Assembly: GCA_947683425.1 (NCBI GenBank)
Contig: CANTUQ010000018.1
Coordinates: 806,001-870,000, forward strand
Reading direction: 5' to 3'
Source: Excoecaria cochinchinensis
Taxonomy: Eukaryota > Streptophyta > Magnoliopsida > Malpighiales > Euphorbiaceae
Length of the DNA: 64,000 bases
Of the stretch, positions 45,401-54,045 are shown piece after piece (positions within the stretch are counted from its first letter, which is position 1; every line of letters begins with the position of its first letter). The position numbers and the translations under genes were made by a program. The notes beneath the pieces were generated by a model. The model ran no database searches, was not told the DNA's origin, and saw only the letters and a list, made by a program, of their open reading frames with translations.

Positions 45401-48400
45401 GTTTGCGCACTTCTTCCTTTACCTTTTCTGCCCATTCTGGTCTCAGCCTTCTGAGCTTCTGCTTGACCGGCTTGCACTCTGGGTAGGTCGGAATGATGTG
45501 TTCAGCAACTGCCCGATCAATTCCTGGCATATCCTCGTAGGTCCAGGCGAAGACTCTTTCATATTTTTTCAAAATTCTCTCAAATTTTATCCTTTCCTCA
45601 AGAGTTACGTCGGATGCTATCAAGATTTCCTTCGGATTTTCCGAAGTCCCGAGATTAAATGAGGTGGTATTGGTTGAGTTAATGTCAAATATAAATGATT
45701 CATGCTCGTGATTATGCATAATGAAATCATGAGAAACATCGCACAAGTAAGCAAAGTCATTCATATTATTAAAGTACTCAGAATTACAGACAGAATTGTC
45801 AAATAGTTCGGGAATAAAAAGTACATCAGCAAAGCTATCATCATCATCTTCCACTGGTGCTGGTGCTGAAGCCGACGGCCCCTCGTCTTGAACCTCAGTT
45901 GTATTCAGACTCTTCAGTTCTGGCACCGCCGCTGCGTCTTCCATCTTCTCTTTGCCCTTCACTCGGGTGGCCAGCAGACTTTCAGTGACAATCTCCTCGG
46001 GAACCTCTCGATCCCATGCTAGAGCCTGACTGAAGATTTCCTCATCCCAGAAGGCCTCCACTGCCTTGACCATTCCCTCGGACCAGTCGAACACATCATT
46101 GAAGATTTCAAAACCTGGGGTGATCTTGCCATCAATCCACTGAGGCTCTGCCTCCCCACAGTAGGCACATGCCGATGCAGCCGGTACAAAAGTCTCCAAA
46201 ATGTGCGGCACTTCCGCAGGCTTCCTTGCGGGCTTGTTCTTCTTGGCATCAACAGCGTAGCCCAAACCTCGCCTATCCTTTTGCCCCCTTGTGGCTACGG
46301 GCTCTTGAATCCCTTGTGAGCTCTTACCCAAACCAGCCCCGGGGAGAAAGTTCATCCTTTTCATCATATTGACAACTTGAGTGCTTACCACCGACTCATC
46401 TTCCTCATTCACCATAGCCACGTGGAAACCACTGAAGGGTTGGTTGGAAATTCCGAGCACTGACACTTGGTTATCACTAGCTGCTTTAATTGTTACAATC
46501 TGGCCTTCATGGGGAATCTTAATCATTTGGTGGAGCGTAGATGGAACCCCTCCCAACTTGTAAAACCAAGGCCTTCCAAGTAGCACTGCAAAGTTAGCCG
46601 GTATTGGCAGGACAACAAACTCAGCCTCTATCTCAACTGGCCCGGTCTTGACTTGAGCTTTAAAAGTCCCAGCAGCTTGCCTTCTCGAATTGTCATAAGC
46701 AGTGATAGTCAGATCGGATTCACTCAACATGCTCTCATTCAATCCAAGTGAAGGTAGCGCCACCAGTGGGCACACATTAATAGAGGAACCATCATCCACC
46801 ATGACACAGGCGGTGTGCTTATCATTGATCTGAGCTCGGATATATAGAGGGCGATTGTGATTACGACCCTCGATTGGCAAGTCAGCTTCGGTGTAGACTA
46901 TGTTTTCTTCAGATCCCCCTTTCACAATTCCCAATAACTCGGAGGGTGAGATAGTGGTGGCGACTGTCGATTCACATAAGGCTTCAACTAGCTTCTGCCT
47001 GTGGCTCGGGGATTGCCTCAATAGGTCCCAGATAGATATTTGTGCTGTCGTCTTCTTTAGCTGCTTCAGGATCTGATTCTCTTCCGTTTCCTGCTCCACT
47101 GTCGGAGGCATTGGATCCTGTTGTCTCTCAACCTCTGGCACCACTCTTCCGCTGCGAGTAACAGCCTGCACTTCTTGCACTTCTTCTTCACCCCCAGAAC
47201 TCCATAGACCCTCTGGCCCATCGGCTTCTTCAATCTCACTTTCACTGGTCGTGTCCCAACAGTCTATCATGCCAACCCGTGGCTCCTCTCCACTAACCGC
47301 TTGCTCTGGGCGGACAATTGCCACATAGTCATTGCCATAGAGGTCCCTTAACACATACCATTCCGGTAGACTTGATCCTATCATGAAAACAGGGGGAGGA
47401 ACGGTGTTATATCCGGTATTCTTCTTCTTTTCCTTCTTTTCAGGGTCGGAGATCTGTTTACTGTCAATGAGATCTTGGACCCGATCCCTTAAAGTTCTGC
47501 AGGAGTCAGTGGGGTGACCGGTGTGCTGGTGGAAAGCACAGTATTGGTCCCCTCTATGATTAGGCTGGCCGTAGGTCTTAGCTTGTCTGGCTGGCAATGG
47601 CTGAAGTTTTCCCTCTTTCATTAATCGTTCTAGGACCCAGGACAATGGTCTTCCCAAATTCGAATAGTGTCTCTGGTTTACATCAGTGGCTGAAACTTCC
47701 GCTGTTCTGCCCACTCTGTTACTGCTGCTTCCGGCGCCACCAGACCTACTTCCCCCTTGGGTCCCGAAGTTCTTCCGAGCAAAACTGTCATTATTTGCTT
47801 TCCTTGCCAAGTACTCCGATTCGGCTTCAATTGCTATGTCTTTTAAGGATTCCCAATCCTTGAGCCCTTTCATCTTAAGCCCCTCTCTCAAGTATGGGCT
47901 CGCATTTTTGATAAACAGTCTGATTTGGTCCGAGGTATCGGGCTTCCTTTTCATTTCCATAACGCGATTCCTCCACCGCGTCAGGTAATCATGGAAAGAT
48001 TCACCAGACTTTTGTTGCAGGAGCTCGAGGTCTTTTAACGTCACTTCCATGCGGGTGCTGCAGTCGTACTGCCTCATGAACTCACTCGTAAGCAGATCCC
48101 AATCTTCTTTCGACCTCCTGTCTAAGCCATGGTACCAATCAACTGCTGACCCTGTCAAACTAAGGCAGAAGTATTCTACCTTTTGCTTCCTGGTAAGACC
48201 CGTGCCCTTCATGATTAAGGCATATTGTTTAAGATGGGCCGAAGGGTCAGAAGTGCCATCGAACTTTGGTAAGTCCGGCATCTTGAATCTCTGAGGCAAC
48301 AGCTCTTCTTCACCCAAGTCTACATCTTCGGGAATGACCCCCTTTCCGACCGACACCATTCGTGCGATGGCCTCCATTCTTTCCTCCATCTTCCTCACCA

Positions 48401-48932
48401 CATCATCCTCTAGCTTAGGAGCTTTGCACCTCACCGCTTGGGGAACTACTGGCTCATCTTCCTCTTCCCCTAAGAAATCATCCCTCGGATCTGGAATTCT
48501 CACCCTCGGTTGCTCAACTGGTGCCGCCACTCTAGGTTCAGTGACTGGCTGTGGTACAGTAGTAGTTGGTATAGTGGTCTCCACAACAGGTGTTTCGACC
48601 GGGTCAACAGCTGGAGTTCCAGACGGTTGTCCAGCGTGTGATGTCATTTGAGAGACAAGGTTCCCCATCATAGCAAGCATTTTCCTTTCAAAGTCTTCGA
48701 ACCTCTTGTCCAAGTCTTGTGTTGTTATAGCACCCGATTCTTGTGGTAAGTCTGCCATTACTGATCCGGAGGATTGTTCTGAACAAGAGTCTGAGTTTCT
48801 ATCCCAATCTGAATCCGATGCTGATGCCAAACTTGACGGCTCAACTACTTGATTTCTGACCAACCTCCCGCTAGGATCCCTGGACCACTCAAATGGATCT
48901 ATGATGGCTGAAAAAATCCAACTCGTTAGCAT
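42411..48932 (-). CDS. gag-pol: Gag-Pol polyprotein of Tat-like element A (2173 aa)
   Basis: One uninterrupted frame encodes all proteins for particle formation, reverse transcription and integration. Domains, by residue: coiled acidic N-part; gag core about 214-377 (DWYHGLD, WRNRVMEMKRKP); zinc knuckle CAFHQHTGHPTDSC near 465-480; aspartic protease with VDDGSS (D713); G-patch-like GAGLGKSSQG...RRGLGY about 854-892; RT about 1152-1420 with D1246 and YVDDMM (D1310, D1311). Next is a first RNase H that has lost acidic residues (AKQNPLRYL where relatives have TDHNPL), about 1458-1577. A second RNase H has D1602, E1640, D1664 and D1714; integrase has an HHCC finger about 1820-1870 and D1895, D1956 and E1991. 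No chromodomain. The start at the first Met is supported by a similar N-terminus in H; Met59 is an alternative. Likely functional. Confidence 0.95.
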   Translation of the reverse strand: MLTSWIFSAIIDPFEWSRDPSGRLVRNQVVEPSSLASASDSDWDRNSDSCSEQSSGSVMADLPQESGAITTQDLDKRFEDFERKMLAMMGNLVSQMTSHAGQPSGTPAVDPVETPVVETTIPTTTVPQPVTEPRVAAPVEQPRVRIPDPRDDFLGEEEDEPVVPQAVRCKAPKLEDDVVRKMEERMEAIARMVSVGKGVIPEDVDLGEEELLPQRFKMPDLPKFDGTSDPSAHLKQYALIMKGTGLTRKQKVEYFCLSLTGSAVDWYHGLDRRSKEDWDLLTSEFMRQYDCSTRMEVTLKDLELLQQKSGESFHDYLTRWRNRVMEMKRKPDTSDQIRLFIKNASPYLREGLKMKGLKDWESLKDIAIEAESEYLARKANNDSFARKNFGTQGGSRSGGAGSSSNRVGRTAEVSATDVNQRHYSNLGRPLSWVLERLMKEGKLQPLPARQAKTYGQPNHRGDQYCAFHQHTGHPTDSCRTLRDRVQDLIDSKQISDPEKKEKKKNTGYNTVPPPVFMIGSSLPEWYVLRDLYGNDYVAIVRPEQAVSGEEPRVGMIDCWDTTSESEIEEADGPEGLWSSGGEEEVQEVQAVTRSGRVVPEVERQQDPMPPTVEQETEENQILKQLKKTTAQISIWDLLRQSPSHRQKLVEALCESTVATTISPSELLGIVKGGSEENIVYTEADLPIEGRNHNRPLYIRAQINDKHTACVMVDDGSSINVCPLVALPSLGLNESMLSESDLTITAYDNSRRQAAGTFKAQVKTGPVEIEAEFVVLPIPANFAVLLGRPWFYKLGGVPSTLHQMIKIPHEGQIVTIKAASDNQVSVLGISNQPFSGFHVAMVNEEDESVVSTQVVNMMKRMNFLPGAGLGKSSQGIQEPVATRGQKDRRGLGYAVDAKKNKPARKPAEVPHILETFVPAASACAYCGEAEPQWIDGKITPGFEIFNDVFDWSEGMVKAVEAFWDEEIFSQALAWDREVPEEIVTESLLATRVKGKEKMEDAAAVPELKSLNTTEVQDEGPSASAPAPVEDDDDSFADVLFIPELFDNSVCNSEYFNNMNDFAYLCDVSHDFIMHNHEHESFIFDINSTNTTSFNLGTSENPKEILIASDVTLEERIKFERILKKYERVFAWTYEDMPGIDRAVAEHIIPTYPECKPVKQKLRRLRPEWAEKVKEEVRKQIEAKFLVEVQYPTWLANVVPVAKKDGRVRVCVDYRDLNKACPKDDFPLPHIDVLVDSAAACMMYSFVDGYAGYNQILNKIVDRIKTAFIAEWGTFAYRVMPFGLKNAGATYQRMATKILDDLIHKEVEVYVDDMMIKSATREGHFEALEKFFQRIDKYNLRLNPKKCIFGVTSGKLLGHVVSQRGIEVDPDKIKAIREMPAPQKEKEVRSFLGKLQYISRFISKLASVCEPIFKLLRKNQPVRWNDDCQKAFDVIKDYLQNPPVLRPPRPVKPLILYLAIEENSVGAMMAQEDEFGVEFAVYYLSKKFLPYEAKYVEVEKICLAVIWASKKLRHYFHSYKVQAVAKQNPLRYLQQAPSLLGKMGRWLILLQEFDVEYITRKTIKGRAVAEFLADHPIEGDRLEYEFPDENVAAITVQKWQMYFDGAVNNKGAGTGVILVTPDGEKLPLAKKLRYKATNNEAEYEACIFGLEALSAVGAKTVEVFGDSSLVIHQVRGEWAIKEERLLPYAKCLKELSGRFEICTFNYVPRDENQLADALATLVSMWDNPEGIVMKPVLISSSSKPYFETGQVGDIETTDGKPWYYDVLNYLERSIFPEEATEKDQRLIRKLSTQFISVDGVLYKRQADGMQLRCLDEKEAKRVMEETHAGVCGAHMNGLALAKKIMRQGFFWLTMDTDCSVYVKQCQLCQQYANLRHLPVSELCNLTSPWPFAAWGIDIIGEIHPTASNGHRFIVVAIDYFTKWVEAESFKKLGAREMARFIERHLICRYGLPHHIVSDNGVQFQAETKQMLKKYAIQHHKSSPYRPQANGAVEAANKNVKKILAKMVQTYKDWAEKLPFALWGYRTTARTSTGVTPFSLVYGTEAILPVEIELQSLRVVTETQLPEAEWAQQRLLQLNLLDEDRMRAYYHNQIYQKRLARSFGKKVRKHPLKEGDLVFKQMRPGVPDFRGKFRPTWEGPFVLKKLLSKGAAILTDSDGNEFKEPVNVDRLKRFHG

Positions 48933-49674
48933 GATGCATGGATGGTATTAAGAATGCATGGTCGTGTTGATGCAGCATCCACAACCACATGCAAGCAAAC
49001 AGACCCTTCCAACCTTATTACTCCCGCACACGGGGCAATGCGGTCTCTTTCCTAGGTGGGTTTAGCCCATGGGTCAACAGGGGACCCTATGAACGCGCGA
49101 AGTGTACGGCGAAAAGCCGGCAGCATAACAACTCTAGTCTAATGTACACGCGTATGAGTTTTGGCCATTTACGTATTTGGACAATTCAATCAAGTTAAGG
49201 TGGGCTTACCGGGGCATGAAAGCCTTTGATAAAAGACCACTTAAATTGGTTGATTTCGTTTAATACGTGACGACCCATATCACAAGCATCGTATTAAGGA
49301 GCATATCACCTAGGGAAGTTTCTATTTGCCATTACATGGGCTTTAGTCAAGGTAATTTTCTTTAGGCTACCCAAGCATGGTTCGCGCCAACGGGTCTAGC
49401 TCATCACGAGCATAACGACCGATCGGGTTTCCATTTTGATATACCAAAAGGTACAAGGCTTGGGCTGGTGATTATCCCTAACACTTCCCTACAATGAGTG
49501 AAAGTAGGGTCGTGCTTTGGGAACGCACCGAGGTAAAATAGGGACCAACTAGCGTAAGTCTAAGGCTCTAAAATGATATGATGCGATTTTTGATGAGTGA
49601 TAGAATTTTAAGTTTTAAAAGCCCAATTATAAATTTTAACCAAAGCACTTTCGGAATGAAGTCTCAAACACAAA
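48933..49674 (-). other. Leader region of A
   Basis: About 740 bp between primer site and gag start, without open frames, partly matching the H leader. In retrotransposons this region holds packaging and dimerisation signals; none can be pinpointed here. Confidence 0.6.
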
Positions 49675-49693
49675 GTCCCCAGTGGAGTCGCCA
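49675..49693 (-). other. Primer-binding site of A
   Basis: TGGCGACTCCACTGGGGAC on the minus strand, one base after the LTR. Related Ogre/Tat elements are reported to use tRNA-Arg; I did not align it to a tRNA here. Confidence 0.85.
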
Positions 49694-49694
49694 C

Positions 49695-50971
49695 TGTGAC
49701 GCGCGCCGAACCCAGCAAGGGCCCTCGATTGAATCCGCTTTAGGATTCGAGGTATGAAGGTTTGCGTCTTTTTGGATCATGGGCGCCATGAGACATCATC
49801 GGTGTATCCCTCCCAATAGAACATTGGGGAGAATAACCTAGCCTATTGACGCCTAAAGGCACCTTTTGAGGTATTTGGAGTCGCCACCCAATTTGCAAGA
49901 AATTGGGAAAAGGTTTCTCACCTCTATTGGTCTAAACCAGAGATATGGTGTCCGGAACTTCCCTCTTATTTATGCTTTGGTTAATTATAAATGGGTTTTT
50001 AATTTCTTAAAATTATACCCCTCATCTCACACGATTAATGCATTTAAATTAAATGGCGCACTGCAAGCACTCAAAAAACGATAAAGGAAAGCGATAAATA
50101 AAGCAGTAAAAGAAAGCGATAAATGAAAGCGGTAAACACGCAAGCACGCAATTACAATAGAAATAGGGGCAGAATACAACCCCAATAAAAGGAGGTTGAA
50201 GATGTAAGTGGGACGGAATACAATCCCCAAAAGATAAATAATATTGCCCCAAAATTATTTACAAGGGCCCAAATAAAAATTAACTTGAATTTAAAACACT
50301 CACTCAAGATTAAAATAAAAGAACATACATAAATCGGGGCATTATTTAAGAAACATTGGTTCCTTCGCGCTTGTTCGAAATTTAGGAACATTGGTTCCTT
50401 CGTATTAATTTGAAGAGAGCTCGAAGGGTCATTTTTGTTTGCTTGAATTGAAAAATCGGGATGAGTGATCCCATTTTTGTAGAAAAGTTGACTCTTCGTT
50501 TTAATTGTGATATTTTCATTGTCGGACTAAAATAAGGGACATTGGTCCCAATTTTATTAGTGAAGAATTCAATTTAATTGTAAAAATATTTTCGTGATTT
50601 TTTATCGCACGCGTGCGCGAACAAAAATATCTATTTACAAATAAACACATAACACATCAAAGGGGAATTGGAGGGATCTCACCAAAATGGAGTGTCCGTC
50701 CACGCGTCGCGACCCATCCGGGGAGTCGCACGGCGCTCACAAGGCCCGACCCAAATTAAAACTCATATAAAAATAATACCAAAAACATTAGTAATAATTC
50801 TAAATAAATTAATTAAACGAATGCAAAGCATAATAATAACAATGATAAATGTGGTAATAATAATGTCGATAGTCAAGAGTCATGGCATAAAAAATAATAA
50901 CGACATAATATAATGACAACAATAAAAATTACAACAAATGATCATGGCATGATAGCAAAATAATAATAGCG

Positions 50972-51013
<42 letters not shown>

Positions 51014-52723
51014 CTAACTAGTTAATTAGTTAATAATAATAGCACTAACAATACTAAAAACAGAATAATACTAGTAAATAAATAAATGGCAATAATAGTA
51101 AAATAGAGAGTTAAACAATAATAATAATGATAATAATAGTATTAATAGGAAAACAAATTAACTTTAAATAGTAATAATGGTTAAACTAAATAAAAACAAT
51201 GAATTAAAAAAAGAAAATAAAAGAATAAAACAAAAGAGAACAAAATATCTACAAATGAAGAAAACTAAAACAAAAGTAAAAGAAATGAAGTGAAGAAAAG
51301 GTGAGTGAACCCGTGGAAGGCAAAGCAAAAAGACAAATAAAGTACTATAGATTGGCCCAAAATATATGAAATGCCATGCAAAAATGAAGGAATATAGTGA
51401 CAGTGGGACATGCATTAACATATAATAGGATTTAACAAATAATGATAATGATGGAATAATAATAAATCTAACAAACTAATACGACATATAAAACATGTTT
51501 ATTAAATAGAATAAAAATGATAATAGAATAGAAATGATATAAAATAAAGAAAAATGTGAACAAATAAAAATCAAATAAATAAATGAGAACAAGTCCAAGA
51601 ATGTTTACCCTCAGAATTTTTGAGATTGGAAGATAGGATGTCTCGATCCGTTCCTTTGTCGATTTTTTTTTGACGATAATAATATCCGAAATAAATGTAA
51701 AATTTGTGTTCTAAACAAATTAAATTGAGAAAGTATTTTTTTGTGGGATGAATGAACAAAGAAAATTAATTTTTCTTGCTCGAATCAACCCAAGATTAAA
51801 TATTTCGTAGTAGCAAAAACTAGAATTTGAAAAGAAGGCTTAAAGATCTTTGAAGAATTTTTTTTTTGGGAATAAAGAGCTTCCTGGAGAGTCCAAGAAA
51901 ACTAGAGAGAAAAAGCTAAAAGAAAAATCCCTGGATTCAATGTGTCGTCCTTCAAAATGAGGGGAAAATCCCCATTTAATTTTTGCCTTGGTCCAAAATG
52001 GTAAGGGACAAGAAATCTTTCATTTTTAGTTAATCAAAATTAACACAAAATGGTGAAACAAAAAAAATCAGACTGAAGAAAATCAGACTGAAAACAGCGG
52101 AAAAAACGGACAGGCGAAGACCAGGTCGCGCGGAGAGGGCAAGGGCGCGCGCGGCAGCAAGCTGCTGCGCGCGTGATGCCCCCTGCCTCGCGCGCAGGGG
52201 GGTGCGCGCGAGGCCCCCGCCTCGCGCGCAGGGGGGGGGCGCGCGGCGCCCCCTGCCTCGCGCGCAGGGGGGGTGCGCGCGAGGCCCCCGCCTCGCGCGC
52301 AGGGGGGGGGGCGCGCGGCGCCCCCTGCCTGCGCGCAGGGGGGTGCGCGCGAGGCCCCTGCCTCGCGCGCAGGGGGGGGGCGCGCGGCGCCCCCTGCCTC
52401 GCGCGCAGGGGGGTGCGCGCGAGGCCCCCGCCTCGCGCGCAGGGGGGGCGCGCGGCGCCCCCCGCCTCGCGCGCAGGGGCTGCGCGCGAGGCGCCTGCCT
52501 GGCGCGCAGGCGCCCCTGCGCGCTGGGCGGCCTGCTGCGCAGGCGCCCCTGCGCGCTGGGCGGCCTGCTGCGCAGGCGCCCCTGCGCGCTGGGGCAGCCT
52601 GCCGCGCAGGCAGCCCTGCGCTGCCGCAGGCGGCCTTCGCGACTTCCCCCTCTTTTTTTATTTTAAATTTTAAATTTTAAATTTTGAAACAAAATTAATA
52701 TATTTGTTATTATTATTTATATT

Positions 52724-52763
<40 letters not shown>

Positions 52764-52932
52764 CCACCTTAATTTTAATTTTCCCCAAAAATATATATTT
52801 TTTAATTATTTTCCGAAAAACACACCTTTGACAAGGGAACGATCGATTCGCACATTTCTTGCCGAAAATTGGTCTTCTATTTCATCATCGGGTAATTCTG
52901 ATCTTGGACCGCCTCGGGGCCCGGTGTCTACA
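49695..52932 (-). mobile_element. 5' LTR of A
   Basis: A near-perfect copy of 37519-40753. Noted differences: one A fewer in the run near 52068 and different G-run or unit lengths in the GC-rich array at about 52130-52640. Promoter and transcription start lie in here, but I could not identify a convincing TATA box. Confidence 0.95.
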
Positions 52933-52937
52933 GTGAG

Positions 52938-53487
52938 CTCAGAGTACTTGATAATCGAGCATGCTACCTATATACGTATAAGAGTTATATGCATGAACTA
53001 TTTGATTTTGTCAAATGAAATGTGTGATTTATCTGTGACTTTGTAAAGAAGTACTTTGCATTATTTTTCATCCCCACTAAGCGTTATCGCTTAGCACGGA
53101 TGTTTATTTGCGTGTAGGTTACAGGTTCGGATCAGTGAGCGGACATCTGCAGGTCAAGGCCACTAGGAGTTTTATTTTGATCTCCTTTTTGTATAAGTTA
53201 GAGATAGAGTTTTTACATTTTGAGTAACATCATTATGTAATATAAGTAGAAAAATCACAAAGTAAAGGTACATGTAAATGTATATGTAAAGCTAAATGGA
53301 AACAGATGTAATATGAACATGTAAATGTATATGTAGTTAATATGAAATGCAAGTGGGCCCTAGTGTAGTATTTAATTACTTTTAAATGGATGTGTTTATG
53401 CTATCGCTTCCGCTAATGCATGTACATGTATACGTAAGTGTCCGCGTAGCGCCCCGATATTCCTTACCGGGGGTATGGGGTGTTACA
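52938..53487 (+). mobile_element. 5' LTR of B, last part
   Basis: Resumes the B LTR after the A insertion (ctcagagtacttgataatcg) and ends ggggtatggggtgttaca. Contains the double hairpin at 53072-53118. Confidence 0.93.
53072..53118 (+). other. Conserved double-hairpin motif, B 5' LTR copy
   Basis: CCCCA, CTAAGCG-TTAT-CGCTTAG (perfect 7-bp stem, 4-base loop), then GCACGGA-tgtttat-TTGCGTGT. About 370 bp before the LTR end. Confidence 0.8.
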
Positions 53488-54045
53488 TTTAGTGGTATCA
53501 GAGCTCTAGGTTAATTGGTTCGGGACTAGAAGGTGATAGAGTATAGTTATGTTTATGTGTTTGAGTTTGTCTAGAATTGTGGCCTAATGCAGATGTCGTT
53601 TGTGTAAAGTAATGATGGAGTCCGACTCGTGTGAGAGCATAGAAGAGACAGCGGTAGATGTGAATTGGTAAGAGTTTGCGGTGACACTCTGTATTCCTGT
53701 CAGCTATCTCCGTGAACCATGTGAACATAAGCATAGTGAAACATGGGGATGGGAAAAGTGTATTATAGTAGCTTACATTGCATTTTCGCATCATCTCGCA
53801 TACATAAATCATTACATGACCATTTCATCCGCATCCCTCATTTGTATGTGAAAAAGTATCATTGCATGCGTTTCATTGAGAAAAGCTGACAGGATATACA
53901 TTCAGTGCTAGATGCATAGAAGAAGTATATGGATTAGAGTGCAGTGCATTAAGGAAAGTGTAAAGTGTGTTCCATTTGATAGCTGTATGGTGTAAGTGGT
54001 TAACAGGGAAATTTCGAGGACGAAATTTCTTAAGGGGGAGAGATT
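53488..54045 (+). other. Internal region of element B (non-coding)
   Basis: Primer site TGGTATCAGAGC at 53493-53504 (complementary to the 3' end of initiator tRNA-Met, the usual chromovirus primer), then about 500 bp without useful frames, then gaggacgaaatttc-ttaagggggagag as polypurine tract. The leader text (cctgtcagctatctc, ggggatgggaaaagtg, tcgcatcat) is shared with the D interior, suggesting retained packaging sequence. Confidence 0.85.

Larger units (their letters stand above)
37519..52932 (-). mobile_element. Intact Tat/Ogre-like LTR retrotransposon A
   Basis: A 15.4-kb element on the minus strand with perfect duplication gtgag (37514-37518, 52933-52937). LTRs are 37519-40753 (3235 bp) and 49695-52932 (3238 bp). 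In the stretches I compared they differ only in homopolymer and GC-array lengths, so insertion is recent. It has primer site, leader, one uninterrupted gag-pol frame, a 100-bp tandem array in the 3' UTR and a polypurine tract. The empty target is visible at 56667-56680 in the other LTR of B. No chromodomain; two RNase H domains place it in the Tat lineage. Confidence 0.95.

Noticed and set aside
53493..53504. Possible initiator tRNA-Met gene
   Set aside because: Only the 12-base primer-binding complement is present, with no cloverleaf around it; its position next to LTR ends explains it fully (also at 62841-62852).
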